A stretch of DNA of 64,000 bases from Ignavibacteria bacterium (GTDB lineage Bacteria > Bacteroidota > Ignavibacteria > Ch128b), in assembly GCA_013177855.1 (NCBI GenBank), contig JABLYA010000001.1:2374983-2438982 (forward strand), read 5' to 3'. Of the stretch, positions 24,228 to 33,709 are shown in pieces. The position numbers and the translations under genes are program-made. Each line of letters opens with the position of its first letter. Position 1 is the stretch's first letter. The notes beneath the pieces were generated by a model. The model was not told the DNA's origin and ran no database searches. It saw only the letters and a list, made by a program, of their open reading frames with translations.

Positions 24228-27017
24228 TTGAAGCATCTATTTTTACTGCTAAATTTTATTTTGATTTCCAATCTTTTTTCTCAAGAGATTCAAATTCCAA
24301 AAGGTTCAAAATATTGTTATGAAAAGAAAATAAATCAGCAAAGTCTGGTCCAATTTAATTTAATGAGTCCACCACCAACTCATTCCTTTGATGTGCTTGA
24401 TTATAAGTTAGATATAGATATTTATAATTGTTTTTTAAGCCCGTATCCTAAAAATTTTAGTGGGATTGAAGTTATCACAATTAAAGCAGATTCAACAATA
24501 AATTCTGTTAAACTTGATGCCTCTAATTCTTCACTGATTATTGATGGAGTTGGTCTGGCGGGAGTTAACTTCACTCATAATTCAAATGTATTAAATATAA
24601 ATTTAAATCGAACTTATATGCCTGGAGAAATATTTCAGGTTCAAGTAAAATATCGGCATCAGAATGTAAGTGACGGTGCATTTTATGTTTCAGGTGGATT
24701 TGTTTTTACTGATTGTGAACCAGAAGGTGCGAGAAATTGGTTCCCATGCTGGGATAAACCATATGATAAAGCAACCTGGAATTTGAAAGCAAAAACCCCA
24801 GCCAATGTTTTATTAGGGTCAAATGGCAGACTTGCAGATTCGATAAAAGTTGGTGATACAATTTATTATAATTGGATAAGCAGAGATCCAATTGCTACCT
24901 ATTTAATGGTTATTTCAGCAAGGGTGAGTTACAAACTTGATATTATTTACTGGACAAAACCTTCAACAAATGAGCAAATACCCATTAGATTTTATTACAA
25001 TCCAAATGAATCAGTTGCGTCGATAAAACCCAAAGTTCTTCAGATGATAAATCATTATTCTAATCTTTTTGGTGAACATCCTTTCGAAAAAAATGGTTTC
25101 GCTACATTGAACAGTCAATTTTCTTGGGGAGGAATGGAAAACCAAACGCTTACAAGTTTATGTCCGAATTGCTGGAGTGAAAATTTAATCTCTCACGAAT
25201 TTGCTCATCAATGGTTTGGAGACATGATTACTTGCGCAACCTGGGCTGATATCTGGTTGAATGAAGGATTTGCGACATATTGTGAAGCTTTATGGTATGA
25301 ATATACTTCAGGTTACTCAGCTTATAAATCTGATATCAATTCGGATAAAAATTCTTATATGTCTGGAAATCCAGGCTGGCCTATTTATAATCCTCAATGG
25401 GCAATTACAACTCCTGATATAAATACTTTATTTAATTATGCGATTACTTATGCTAAAGGTGCTTGTGTTTTACATATGTTAAGATATACACTTGGTGATT
25501 CCACTTTCTTCCATTTAATTAAGTCTTACGCAACAGATCTAAGATATAAGTTTAAATCAATTACAACTGCAGACTTCGTTAATCTTGTAAATGAAGTGAC
25601 CAATCAGGATTTATCCTGGTTCTTTAACGAATGGATATACTCTCCTAATCATCCAATTTATCAAAATACTTACAGCATCTCTTCGGCAGGAAATGGTAAT
25701 TGGTTCGTATCTTTTACAGCTAAACAAACTCAGACAAACACTGTATTTTTTAAGATGCCAATTGTTATAAAAGTATCGTTCAGTTCTGGTCCTGATACAT
25801 TGATTAGAGTTTTTAATGATCGAAATAATCAAACTTTTAGCTTTATGTTTAATCGTCAACCAGTAAGTCTAACATTTGATCCTAATGATGATATAGTCTT
25901 AAAAAGTGCAACTACTACACAAACAACAACACTTTGTCGGGAAGTTAATGTAAATGAAGGCTGGAATATTTTATCAGTCCCATTGAATTCAAATATATTC
26001 TCGACATCTGGACTCTTTCCAACAGCAATTTCACCAGCTTATGGTTATTCAAATGGTTATTTTGTTTCTGACACTCTGCTCTTAGGTAGAGGTTATTGGT
26101 TGAAATTTTCGTCAAGTCAATCAATCCCTGTATGCGGCAGTGCATCCACAATCAATAGTGTACAGGTAAAAACAGGCTGGAATATGATTGGTGTTTACGA
26201 TAAAAATGTCAATGTCTCTAATATTACATCTACACCACCTGATATAATTCTAACACCGTTCTATGGATTTGAAAATGGTTATGTAGTTTCAACCACACTA
26301 AATGTCGGGAAAGGATATTGGGTTAAGGCTTCACAGAACGGAGTAATTAACTTCAACACAACTGCGAAGAATGTTATAACCAAAAGTCAGTTCGATGAAG
26401 GTTTGACTAAATTAGTTTTCAGCGATGCAAATGGGTATAAGCAAACTCTTTACTTCACCGACGAAAATTTCAATAAAGAAAAATTTGAATTGCCACCTTC
26501 ACCACCTTACTCAGTAAGTGATATTAGATTTATTGATGATTGTCTGCTCAGCAGAAATGGTGAATCGAATTATATAAAATTGCAATCAATTGTTTATCCA
26601 TTAAAAATAGAATTAGTTGGTGCTGTAAATAGTCTCAAACAGCTAATATTGGTGGACGAATTAAATAATGAAAGTTATTATCTAAATTCATCATCACCAC
26701 TTATTTTGAGTAAACCGGTTGAGCAATTAAAAGTAGAGTTTGAGGGAATTCCATCTACATTTAAAGTATATCAAAATTATCCTAATCCTTTTAATTCACA
26801 AACCAACATTCGTTTTGAATTACCCGAATCTGGACATGTTAAATTTTCTTTAATAAACTCATTGGGACAAAGGCTCTTGAACTTAGATAGAGAATTCACA
26901 CAACCGGGTGTTTACACAGAAAGATTTTTGTTTGATGGGATGTCAGCGGGAGTTTATTTTGTTGAAATAAACTTTAAATCTTCAACTCAAAGAATTAAAT
27001 GTATTTACATTAAATAA
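24228..27017 (+). CDS. T9SS-secreted M1-family zinc aminopeptidase
   Basis: A 929-residue exported metallopeptidase. The TTG start at 24228 follows AAAGGAG; a signal peptide (MKHLFLLLNFILISNLFSQ) begins directly there. The exopeptidase motif appears as GGMENQ (GxMEN), the zinc motif as HEFAHQWFGD, and the third ligand as the Glu in WLNEGFATYCE, in the normal spacing. An N-terminal beta-domain typical of M1 precedes them. After the catalytic part come the GWNL module (from about 25960), ELPPSPP (about 26487) and a T9SS domain starting YQNYPNPFNSQT. The final residues (RIKCIYIK) are slightly atypical against the KMxLxK of its neighbours. It lies 18 bases after the M28 gene, which suggests one operon. 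Confidence 0.93.
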   Translation: MKHLFLLLNFILISNLFSQEIQIPKGSKYCYEKKINQQSLVQFNLMSPPPTHSFDVLDYKLDIDIYNCFLSPYPKNFSGIEVITIKADSTINSVKLDASNSSLIIDGVGLAGVNFTHNSNVLNINLNRTYMPGEIFQVQVKYRHQNVSDGAFYVSGGFVFTDCEPEGARNWFPCWDKPYDKATWNLKAKTPANVLLGSNGRLADSIKVGDTIYYNWISRDPIATYLMVISARVSYKLDIIYWTKPSTNEQIPIRFYYNPNESVASIKPKVLQMINHYSNLFGEHPFEKNGFATLNSQFSWGGMENQTLTSLCPNCWSENLISHEFAHQWFGDMITCATWADIWLNEGFATYCEALWYEYTSGYSAYKSDINSDKNSYMSGNPGWPIYNPQWAITTPDINTLFNYAITYAKGACVLHMLRYTLGDSTFFHLIKSYATDLRYKFKSITTADFVNLVNEVTNQDLSWFFNEWIYSPNHPIYQNTYSISSAGNGNWFVSFTAKQTQTNTVFFKMPIVIKVSFSSGPDTLIRVFNDRNNQTFSFMFNRQPVSLTFDPNDDIVLKSATTTQTTTLCREVNVNEGWNILSVPLNSNIFSTSGLFPTAISPAYGYSNGYFVSDTLLLGRGYWLKFSSSQSIPVCGSASTINSVQVKTGWNMIGVYDKNVNVSNITSTPPDIILTPFYGFENGYVVSTTLNVGKGYWVKASQNGVINFNTTAKNVITKSQFDEGLTKLVFSDANGYKQTLYFTDENFNKEKFELPPSPPYSVSDIRFIDDCLLSRNGESNYIKLQSIVYPLKIELVGAVNSLKQLILVDELNNESYYLNSSSPLILSKPVEQLKVEFEGIPSTFKVYQNYPNPFNSQTNIRFELPESGHVKFSLINSLGQRLLNLDREFTQPGVYTERFLFDGMSAGVYFVEINFKSSTQRIKCIYIK

Positions 27018-27031
27018 AATGTAGGTTGAAT

Positions 27032-30000
27032 ATGAAAAGAATTAACATTATCATCTTGGTTTTATTACTTTTCGTTAATTTAATTTTCGCCCAATCTGGA
27101 AAATATGCAAAAGTAAGAATCTATATTAACAATCTTTCAGATCTAAATAAATTAATTGAAACTGGTGTTGATATAGATTGTCAACTTGATCCAAAGAATA
27201 TTGATAAACCTGAAATTTGGGTCTCTTATGATGAAATAAAGTTAATTCAAAACGCTGGTTTAAATCTTGAAATAGTAATTCCAGATTGGAATGCATATTA
27301 TAACCATATGAAATCACTGGAGAAAGTGGAGGAGAATTACTTCAAAGAAAAATATGGTATTAAAGGTTTTGGATTTGGTTCGATGGGGGGATTTTATACT
27401 TTTAATGAAGTTGTAAATCAACTTGATTCAATGAAAATTCTTTATCCAAATTTAATTACAGAAAAACAGACAATTGGATATTCAATTGAAAACCGGCCAC
27501 TCTGGATGGTTAAAATTTCGGATAATCCTGATTTAAATGAAAATGAACCTCAGGTTCTTTATACAGCTCTTCATCACGCAAGAGAACCACAAGGAATGAT
27601 GACTGTTCTCTATTATATGTATTATCTTCTTGAAAAGTATGGAATTGATCCTGAAGTTACTTATCTCGTAAATAACCGAGAAATTTACTTTATACCAGTA
27701 GTGAATCCTGACGGATATGAGTATAATCGAACCACAAATCCTAACGGCGGTGGAATGTGGAGAAAGAACAGAAGAAATAATGGCGGAAGTTTTGGTGTGG
27801 ATTTAAATCGCAATTATGGACCTTATGCTTACTGGGATGCACCAAATGGAGGTTCATCTACTACTCCAAGTTCTGATACATATCGTGGAACTGCACCATT
27901 TAGCGAACCAGAAACAGCAACGATCCGTGACTTCCTTTTAACAAAAGGAATTAAAGCCTGTTTGAATTATCATACTTATAGTAATCTTTTGATTTATCCT
28001 TATGGTGCACTAAGCAGAGAAACTCCCGACTCACTTATTTTCAGAGAATTCGCCAGAGATATGACTGACTTTAACGGTTATGTTTACGGGACTGATCAAC
28101 AAACTGTTGGATATTCAACTCGTGGAAATTCGGATGATTATATGTACGATGGTGAACCTGTAAGTATAAGACCTAAAATTTTTGCAATGACTCCAGAGGT
28201 TGGCAGTTCATCTGATGGTTTCTGGCCCAGTCAATCTAGAATTTTTCCACTTGCAATAGAAAATTTAAGACCTAACCTTTATTATACATGGATAGTTGGG
28301 GAATATCCTTCTATTGCATCAAAAAACATTATTTCAAGTTCAGGATATATTAAAAATGGAGATACTGTTCAATTTGTGATTGAATTAAAAAATAAAGGTT
28401 TAGGGAATGCATACAATGTTAGTCTCCAATTTGAATCCCTTTCACCTCAATTAACTTTAATAGGAAATTCATTAATTCAATTAGACACTTTACCAGCACG
28501 CACATCTAAAACAAATCAATCGAATCCATTACTAATTAAAGTCGCTAACAATGTTCAAAATGGAACAAAACATAAAATCGTTGCCAAGATTTCAATCAAT
28601 GGGACCGTATTGATTAAAGATACTACTTCAATTTTAGTTGGTCAGCCAACACAAGTTTTCGCGGATAATTTTGAAACGGGAACTACAAATTGGCAATTAA
28701 TGAATACATGGGGACTAACAACATCAACTTATCAATCACCGATTAATTCAATGACAGACTCGCCAGTTGGTTCCTATCCAAACAATGCCAATACTTATAT
28801 TATTTCAAGTCAATCAATTGATCTCACTCAATCAAATGCAGCAATGCTTGAGTTCTGGACAAAGTGGGATATTGAAGCTGGCTGGGATTTTGCTCAAGTA
28901 AAAGTTTCAACAAACAATGGTTCAACCTGGATACCGCTCAGTGGTAAATATACTAAAGCAGGTGCTGGTAAAGGTGCTCAACCAGCGGGCGAACCTGGTT
29001 ATGATGGAACGCAATCGACCTGGGTTAAAGAAGAAATGGACTTATCGAATTTTCTTGGTTATAACATCAAACTTCAATTCTTGTTGAAATCTGATGGTTC
29101 AGTGACTAAGGATGGATGGTATATTGATGATATTGTTATAAAAAGTTATCAGCCAACTTCTAATGTTGTTACATCAACATTTTCAACTACAGCCGGATGG
29201 AATTTGGTTTCTGTTCCACTTGTTGTAGATGATTTTAGAAAAAATGTTTTGTTCCCAACAGCAGTTTCATCAGCTTACGCGTTTAATAATCAGTATATAA
29301 TGAAAGACACACTCGAGAATGGAGTTGGTTACTGGTTGAAATTTAATGGTGATAATGAACATACTCTTTCAGGTCAGGATTTACAATCACTTACTATCAA
29401 TCTTAAACAAGGTTGGAATCTGGTCGGTGTTGTTAATGGAAGTGTGCCAGTTACAAGTTTGACAACTAATCCACCAAATATTATTCAAAGCCAAATATAT
29501 GGATATCAAAATGGTTATGTCCCTGTAAATCAATTGCAAAAAGGAAAGGCTTACTGGATAAAGAGCTCACAAAATGGAACTCTTACAATGAATTCTGTTT
29601 ATGTAAAAGAAAACCCAGAAAATGTAATTTATGGTAATTTAATCTTCATAAATGGTGATGGACAAACAAGCAGATTGAAAATCGAGACTTCAGATAATTA
29701 TGTGAGTTATGAATTACCGCCAGTTCCACCATCAAATGTTTTTGATGTGAGATTTGAAGATCAGTCATTCAACTCAAGAATTGAGAATTCACAGATAATA
29801 ATTTTGTCAGGACTTATTCCACCAATTCGAATTAAGCTCGTCGATGATAACTCAATTTATAAAATTGAAGATGCACTGAATGGTAAACTAACAAGTGAAA
29901 TATTAACTAAAAATAATGAAGCAATTATCAGTCAACCTATTGATAAGATTATTATTAAGAAATTGAATAAACCTGTCTATACTTTTAATTTAAGTCAGAA

Positions 30001-30241
30001 TTATCCGAATCCTTTCAATCCAACAACTTATATTACATTCACATTACCGGAAAGAACGAATGTGAAATTAAAGATTTATGATGTATTAGGAAATGAAATT
30101 GTTACAGTTATTGACTCTGAGTTGGATGAAGGTAAGCACACAATAAAATTCGATGGAACTGATCTTTCATCCGGAATTTATTTTTACAAATTAATCACAG
30201 ATAAATTCACTGATGTGAAAAAAATGATTCTACTTAAGTAG
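27032..30241 (+). CDS. T9SS-secreted zinc carboxypeptidase (family M14)
   Basis: A 1069-residue exported carboxypeptidase. The ATG at 27032 follows a weak TAGG; the TTG at 27026 adds two residues only. A signal peptide ends at FAQSG. M14 signatures: HHAREPQG (zinc His and Glu), VDLNRNYG (substrate-binding Asn-Arg), NYHTYSN (third zinc His) and TPEVG with the catalytic Glu. Next come a CARDB-like segment, a jelly-roll domain of the immune-inhibitor/MAM kind (ending DGWYIDDIVIKSY), the GWNL module (29198 on), ELPPVPP (29714) and the T9SS domain LSQNYPNPFNPTT to KMILLK. It would trim C-terminal residues and so complements the two aminopeptidases upstream. A terminator hairpin follows directly. 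Confidence 0.93.
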   Translation: MKRINIIILVLLLFVNLIFAQSGKYAKVRIYINNLSDLNKLIETGVDIDCQLDPKNIDKPEIWVSYDEIKLIQNAGLNLEIVIPDWNAYYNHMKSLEKVEENYFKEKYGIKGFGFGSMGGFYTFNEVVNQLDSMKILYPNLITEKQTIGYSIENRPLWMVKISDNPDLNENEPQVLYTALHHAREPQGMMTVLYYMYYLLEKYGIDPEVTYLVNNREIYFIPVVNPDGYEYNRTTNPNGGGMWRKNRRNNGGSFGVDLNRNYGPYAYWDAPNGGSSTTPSSDTYRGTAPFSEPETATIRDFLLTKGIKACLNYHTYSNLLIYPYGALSRETPDSLIFREFARDMTDFNGYVYGTDQQTVGYSTRGNSDDYMYDGEPVSIRPKIFAMTPEVGSSSDGFWPSQSRIFPLAIENLRPNLYYTWIVGEYPSIASKNIISSSGYIKNGDTVQFVIELKNKGLGNAYNVSLQFESLSPQLTLIGNSLIQLDTLPARTSKTNQSNPLLIKVANNVQNGTKHKIVAKISINGTVLIKDTTSILVGQPTQVFADNFETGTTNWQLMNTWGLTTSTYQSPINSMTDSPVGSYPNNANTYIISSQSIDLTQSNAAMLEFWTKWDIEAGWDFAQVKVSTNNGSTWIPLSGKYTKAGAGKGAQPAGEPGYDGTQSTWVKEEMDLSNFLGYNIKLQFLLKSDGSVTKDGWYIDDIVIKSYQPTSNVVTSTFSTTAGWNLVSVPLVVDDFRKNVLFPTAVSSAYAFNNQYIMKDTLENGVGYWLKFNGDNEHTLSGQDLQSLTINLKQGWNLVGVVNGSVPVTSLTTNPPNIIQSQIYGYQNGYVPVNQLQKGKAYWIKSSQNGTLTMNSVYVKENPENVIYGNLIFINGDGQTSRLKIETSDNYVSYELPPVPPSNVFDVRFEDQSFNSRIENSQIIILSGLIPPIRIKLVDDNSIYKIEDALNGKLTSEILTKNNEAIISQPIDKIIIKKLNKPVYTFNLSQNYPNPFNPTTYITFTLPERTNVKLKIYDVLGNEIVTVIDSELDEGKHTIKFDGTDLSSGIYFYKLITDKFTDVKKMILLK

Positions 30242-30247
30242 TCTTAA

Positions 30248-30272
30248 TAAAGCCCCAGTTGTTGGGGCTTTA
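30248..30272. terminator. Hairpin terminator after the M14 peptidase gene
   Basis: TAAAGCCCCA (30248-30257), loop GTTGT, TGGGGCTTTA (30263-30272), a perfect 10-bp stem followed by ATATTTT. It lies seven bases after the stop codon. Confidence 0.8.
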
Positions 30273-30302
30273 ATATTTTAAAAACAATTTATGGTCGTAC
30301 AG

Positions 30303-32726
30303 ATGAAAAAAATTATCTTTTTAATCTCTGTAATTGCTTCAACTGTTTTTGCGCAATTTCCAAATATCAGAGTGAGTCAACCATCAAGCACGGATCCAAA
30401 TGAGACAAGCATTGCAATAAATCCACTCGATACACTGAATCTTGTCGCAGGTGCGAACATTCGTTATTACTATTACTCCACAGATGGAGGTTATACATGG
30501 TTTCAAGGAAATCTATCATCACCGCTTGGTGTTTGGGGTGATCCATGTGTAGTTTTTGATTTGAATGGACATTGTTACTTTGGACATTTATCAAATCCAT
30601 CAAGTGGTGGGTATTGGATAGATAGAATTGTTGTTCAGAAGTCAACAAATAAAGGAATTTCGTGGTCGAGTGGTGTTGGAATTGGTTACAATCCACCAAC
30701 TAGAAATCAAGATAAAGAATGGCTGGCAGTCGATTGGACAAATAGCTCATACCGAAATAATATTTATATGGCCTGGACAGAATTTGACTCTTATGGAAGT
30801 TCGAACCCACAAGATAGCTCACGAATTTTATTTTCGAGATCAACCGACGGCGGAGCAACTTGGTCTGCTCCCGTGAGAGTAAGTGATAAAGGCGGAGATT
30901 GTATAGATGAGGACAATACAGTTGAAGGAGCAGTTCCAGCCATTGGACCCAATGGCGAAGTTTATCTTGCTTGGGCTGGTCCTCTTGGATTAGTCTTTGA
31001 TAAATCAACTGACGGCGGTTTAAGCTGGGGAATTGATAAAGTTATTACCTCAATTCCAGGAGGCTGGGACTTTAATGTTCCTGGAATATATCGCTGTAAT
31101 GGACTTCCCGTAACTGCTTGTGATATAAGTAATTCACCTTATCGAGGAACGATTTATGTTAATTGGTCAGATCAGAGAAACGGAACTAACAATACAGATA
31201 TCTTCCTTGTAAAGTCTACTGATGGAGGAAATACATGGAGTCAACCAAAAAAAGTAAATCAAGATAATACTCAGACACATCAGTTCTTTACCTGGATGAC
31301 AGTTGATCCTGCCACGGGCTATCTTTATTTCGTCTACTACGATAGAAGAACTTATACAGATAATCGAACAGATGTATATCTGGCACGCTCCACTGATGGA
31401 GGAGAAACTTTTACAGAATTTAAAATATCTCAATCGCCATTTACTCCAACTTCATCAATCTTTTTTGGTGATTACACTGGAATTACCGCACTAAATGGTA
31501 AGGTTTATCCAATATGGACAAGGTTGGAAAATAATCAGAGAAGTGTCTGGATTGCAATCTTTCAAGATACAATTAAAACTTTACCAACAACTTCTTTCTC
31601 ATTAACTGAAGGTTGGAATTTGCTTTCTGTTCCTTTGAAAAAACAAAATATGTTTTACAAAGATTTATTCCCTGCTTCTAATTCTTATGCTTATAATTAT
31701 CAAAACGGTTATCAGAAAGTAGATACACTTGAAGTCGGAAGGGGATATTGGTTAAAATTCCCTGCTGCTCAAAATGTTACAATACAAGGTTTGAACTTAA
31801 ATGAAATCACAATTCCAATTAATGCCGGCTGGAATTTGGTCGGTGGATTAAATGGTATAATCCCTGTTACTTCAATTCAGACTAATCCTCCTGGAATATT
31901 AACTTCTCCATTTTATGAATACAATGCAGGTTATCAGACATCTAGCCAAATCACAAAAGGAAAGGGATACTGGATAAAGTCAGCATCAGCTGGTGAAATT
32001 ATTTTGAATCTTTCTGGATTGGTAAGGGGCAACATAAATGAAGATTTTGAGATTGAGAAAATTGCTTCAATTGAAATTTCAGACAAAAATAATTCGATGA
32101 GATTATTTGTTACTGATAAAGTTGTTAATAAAGAATTTTTAGAATTACCGCCTCTGCCTCCTTCAAATATTTTTGATATTAGATTTGATGATAATACAAA
32201 TGTGATGTTTAAATCTGAAAGAAGATTGGTTCGAATTCAAAGTGAGAGTTCTACAGCGATATTAAATTACAAATCATTTAATGATGTGTATTTGAAAATT
32301 ATTTTTCTGGATGGGAAAGAATTATTAGTTAAAAGTGACGAAAGAATATCAATCGATCTCACGAAGAATAAAGAATTCTATCTTGAGATTTTAGATAAAC
32401 TTTCTAATGCACAAAAAGAGAAAGAAAACTTTTTCGTAAGTGAAGTTTTTCCTAATCCATTTAATTCTACAACTAAAATCAGAATTTACATTCCTCAAGA
32501 AGTCGGTGAAGACAATAAATTTTTCGCAGAGATTAGAATTTATAATTTGCTCGGTGAATTGGTAAGTCACAATTCAAAAGTTGCAACTTCTGGTTATAAC
32601 GAATTCAGAGTTGAATTTAATGAACAAAAAGTTTCGTCAGGTTTGTATTTTTGTGAAGTGATCATTCAGGATTTAAAGAAGAATTTAATTCATAGAGAGC
32701 TGAAGAAACTAAACTATATCAAATGA
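30303..32726 (+). CDS. T9SS-secreted BNR-repeat (sialidase-fold-like) protein
   Basis: An 807-residue exported protein related to the N-terminal third of the giant BNR protein at 3953. The signal peptide (MKKIIFLISVIASTVFAQ) starts at the ATG at 30303. An ATG four codons earlier (30291) cannot be excluded, as neither has a clear ribosome-binding site. Asp-box repeats such as STDGGYTW, STDGGATW, STDGGLSW, STDGGNTW and STDGGETF form the likely propeller (about residues 15-420). They are followed by the GWNL module (31613 on), ELPPLPP (32143) and a T9SS domain starting VFPNPFNSTT that is longer and more diverged than the others. The sialidase catalytic Arg triad was not identified, so no enzymatic name is given. 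The gene overlaps fmt by four bases (ATGA). Confidence 0.86.
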   Translation: MKKIIFLISVIASTVFAQFPNIRVSQPSSTDPNETSIAINPLDTLNLVAGANIRYYYYSTDGGYTWFQGNLSSPLGVWGDPCVVFDLNGHCYFGHLSNPSSGGYWIDRIVVQKSTNKGISWSSGVGIGYNPPTRNQDKEWLAVDWTNSSYRNNIYMAWTEFDSYGSSNPQDSSRILFSRSTDGGATWSAPVRVSDKGGDCIDEDNTVEGAVPAIGPNGEVYLAWAGPLGLVFDKSTDGGLSWGIDKVITSIPGGWDFNVPGIYRCNGLPVTACDISNSPYRGTIYVNWSDQRNGTNNTDIFLVKSTDGGNTWSQPKKVNQDNTQTHQFFTWMTVDPATGYLYFVYYDRRTYTDNRTDVYLARSTDGGETFTEFKISQSPFTPTSSIFFGDYTGITALNGKVYPIWTRLENNQRSVWIAIFQDTIKTLPTTSFSLTEGWNLLSVPLKKQNMFYKDLFPASNSYAYNYQNGYQKVDTLEVGRGYWLKFPAAQNVTIQGLNLNEITIPINAGWNLVGGLNGIIPVTSIQTNPPGILTSPFYEYNAGYQTSSQITKGKGYWIKSASAGEIILNLSGLVRGNINEDFEIEKIASIEISDKNNSMRLFVTDKVVNKEFLELPPLPPSNIFDIRFDDNTNVMFKSERRLVRIQSESSTAILNYKSFNDVYLKIIFLDGKELLVKSDERISIDLTKNKEFYLEILDKLSNAQKEKENFFVSEVFPNPFNSTTKIRIYIPQEVGEDNKFFAEIRIYNLLGELVSHNSKVATSGYNEFRVEFNEQKVSSGLYFCEVIIQDLKKNLIHRELKKLNYIK

Positions 32727-33655
32727 AAATAATTTTTTTTGGCACACCAGAATTTGCAATTCCTTCTCTAAATGCTTTGTTGGAAAATGGATATGAAATA
32801 TCTGCAGTTGTAACTGTTCCCGATAAAGAGAAAGGGCGAGGTTTAAAGCCTGAACCATCACCAGTAAAAAAGTTTGCTCTTTCAAAAAATTTAAAAGTTC
32901 TTCAGCCAGAAAAATTAAAAGATGAGAATTTTTTTCATCAGCTTAAAGAAGTAAATCCCGATTTGGGAATTGTAGTTGCTTATAGAATTCTTCCTAAAGA
33001 AGTTTACACTCTACCAAAGTTTGGTACCTTTAATCTTCATGCATCACTTCTGCCAAAGTATCGTGGTGCTGCACCTATTCAATGGGCATTAATTAATGGG
33101 GAAAAAGTAACTGGTGTAACAACCTTTTTTCTTCAAGAGAAAGTTGATACTGGAAATATAATTTTGCAAAGAGAAGTTCTAATTGATGATGAAGATTATT
33201 TCCAGACTTTGCACGATAAACTTGCGCAGATTGGCGCTGAACTCGTAATTGAGACAGTTAAATTGATTGAAAACGGTTCATATAATTTGAAGGTTCAGGA
33301 TGATTCAAAAGCTACACGGGCTCCAAAGATTACTAAGGAAATCTGTCAAATCAATTGGCATCAAAGAGCGCAACAAATTCACAATTTGGTTAGAGGACTT
33401 TCGCCTGTTCCTGCAGCATTCACATATCTCGGGAATAAATTAATTAAGATTTACAAAACAAAACTTACGAATGAAAATTCAGATGCAGAAGCTGGAGTAA
33501 TAGAAGTTAAAAATGACGAAATTCTTGTAAGCACATCAGATTATAAAATTTCCATTCTTGAATTACAGCCTGAATCTCGAAAAAAAATGAGTGCAAAAGA
33601 ATTTTTATTAGGTTATAAAAATTTAATTGATCAATACAAGAAATTTTCGTTTTGA
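32723..33655 (+). CDS. fmt: Methionyl-tRNA formyltransferase
   Basis: A 310-residue enzyme of normal family length. It formylates initiator Met-tRNA with 10-formyl-tetrahydrofolate. The N-terminus IIFFGTPEFAIPSL is diagnostic. The catalytic Asn and His are in FNLHASLLPKYRGAAPIQ and the catalytic Asp is in VDTGNI. The C-terminal tRNA-binding domain (from about residue 205) includes QIHNLVRGLSPVPAAF. Its ATG overlaps the stop of the upstream T9SS BNR gene (ATGA), an unusual coupling of an essential cytoplasmic enzyme to a secreted protein. No promoter box of the TAnnTTTG kind was found just upstream, so a promoter may lie inside the preceding gene. Confidence 0.96.
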   Translation: MKIIFFGTPEFAIPSLNALLENGYEISAVVTVPDKEKGRGLKPEPSPVKKFALSKNLKVLQPEKLKDENFFHQLKEVNPDLGIVVAYRILPKEVYTLPKFGTFNLHASLLPKYRGAAPIQWALINGEKVTGVTTFFLQEKVDTGNIILQREVLIDDEDYFQTLHDKLAQIGAELVIETVKLIENGSYNLKVQDDSKATRAPKITKEICQINWHQRAQQIHNLVRGLSPVPAAFTYLGNKLIKIYKTKLTNENSDAEAGVIEVKNDEILVSTSDYKISILELQPESRKKMSAKEFLLGYKNLIDQYKKFSF

Positions 33656-33693
33656 AATCATTAAAAAAATTAGAGATAAATTTTAAGCTTTCT

Positions 33694-33701
33694 TAAATTT
33701 G
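33694..33701 (+). promoter_or_regulatory. -7 box TAAATTTG before the SpeD-SpeE fusion
   Basis: TAAATTTG is a perfect TAnnTTTG and ends eight bases before the ATG at 33710, with TTAG at the -33 position (33670-33673). The predicted transcript would have almost no leader, which fits the absence of a Shine-Dalgarno site. Confidence 0.5.
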
Positions 33702-33709
33702 CAAGTGAA

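Noticed and set aside
30367-31494. Several overlapping open frames of 60-110 codons on both strands inside the BNR gene
   Set aside because: They are shadows of the real gene: no ribosome-binding sites, no recognisable domains and odd composition. The same applies to the other short frames inside the large genes.
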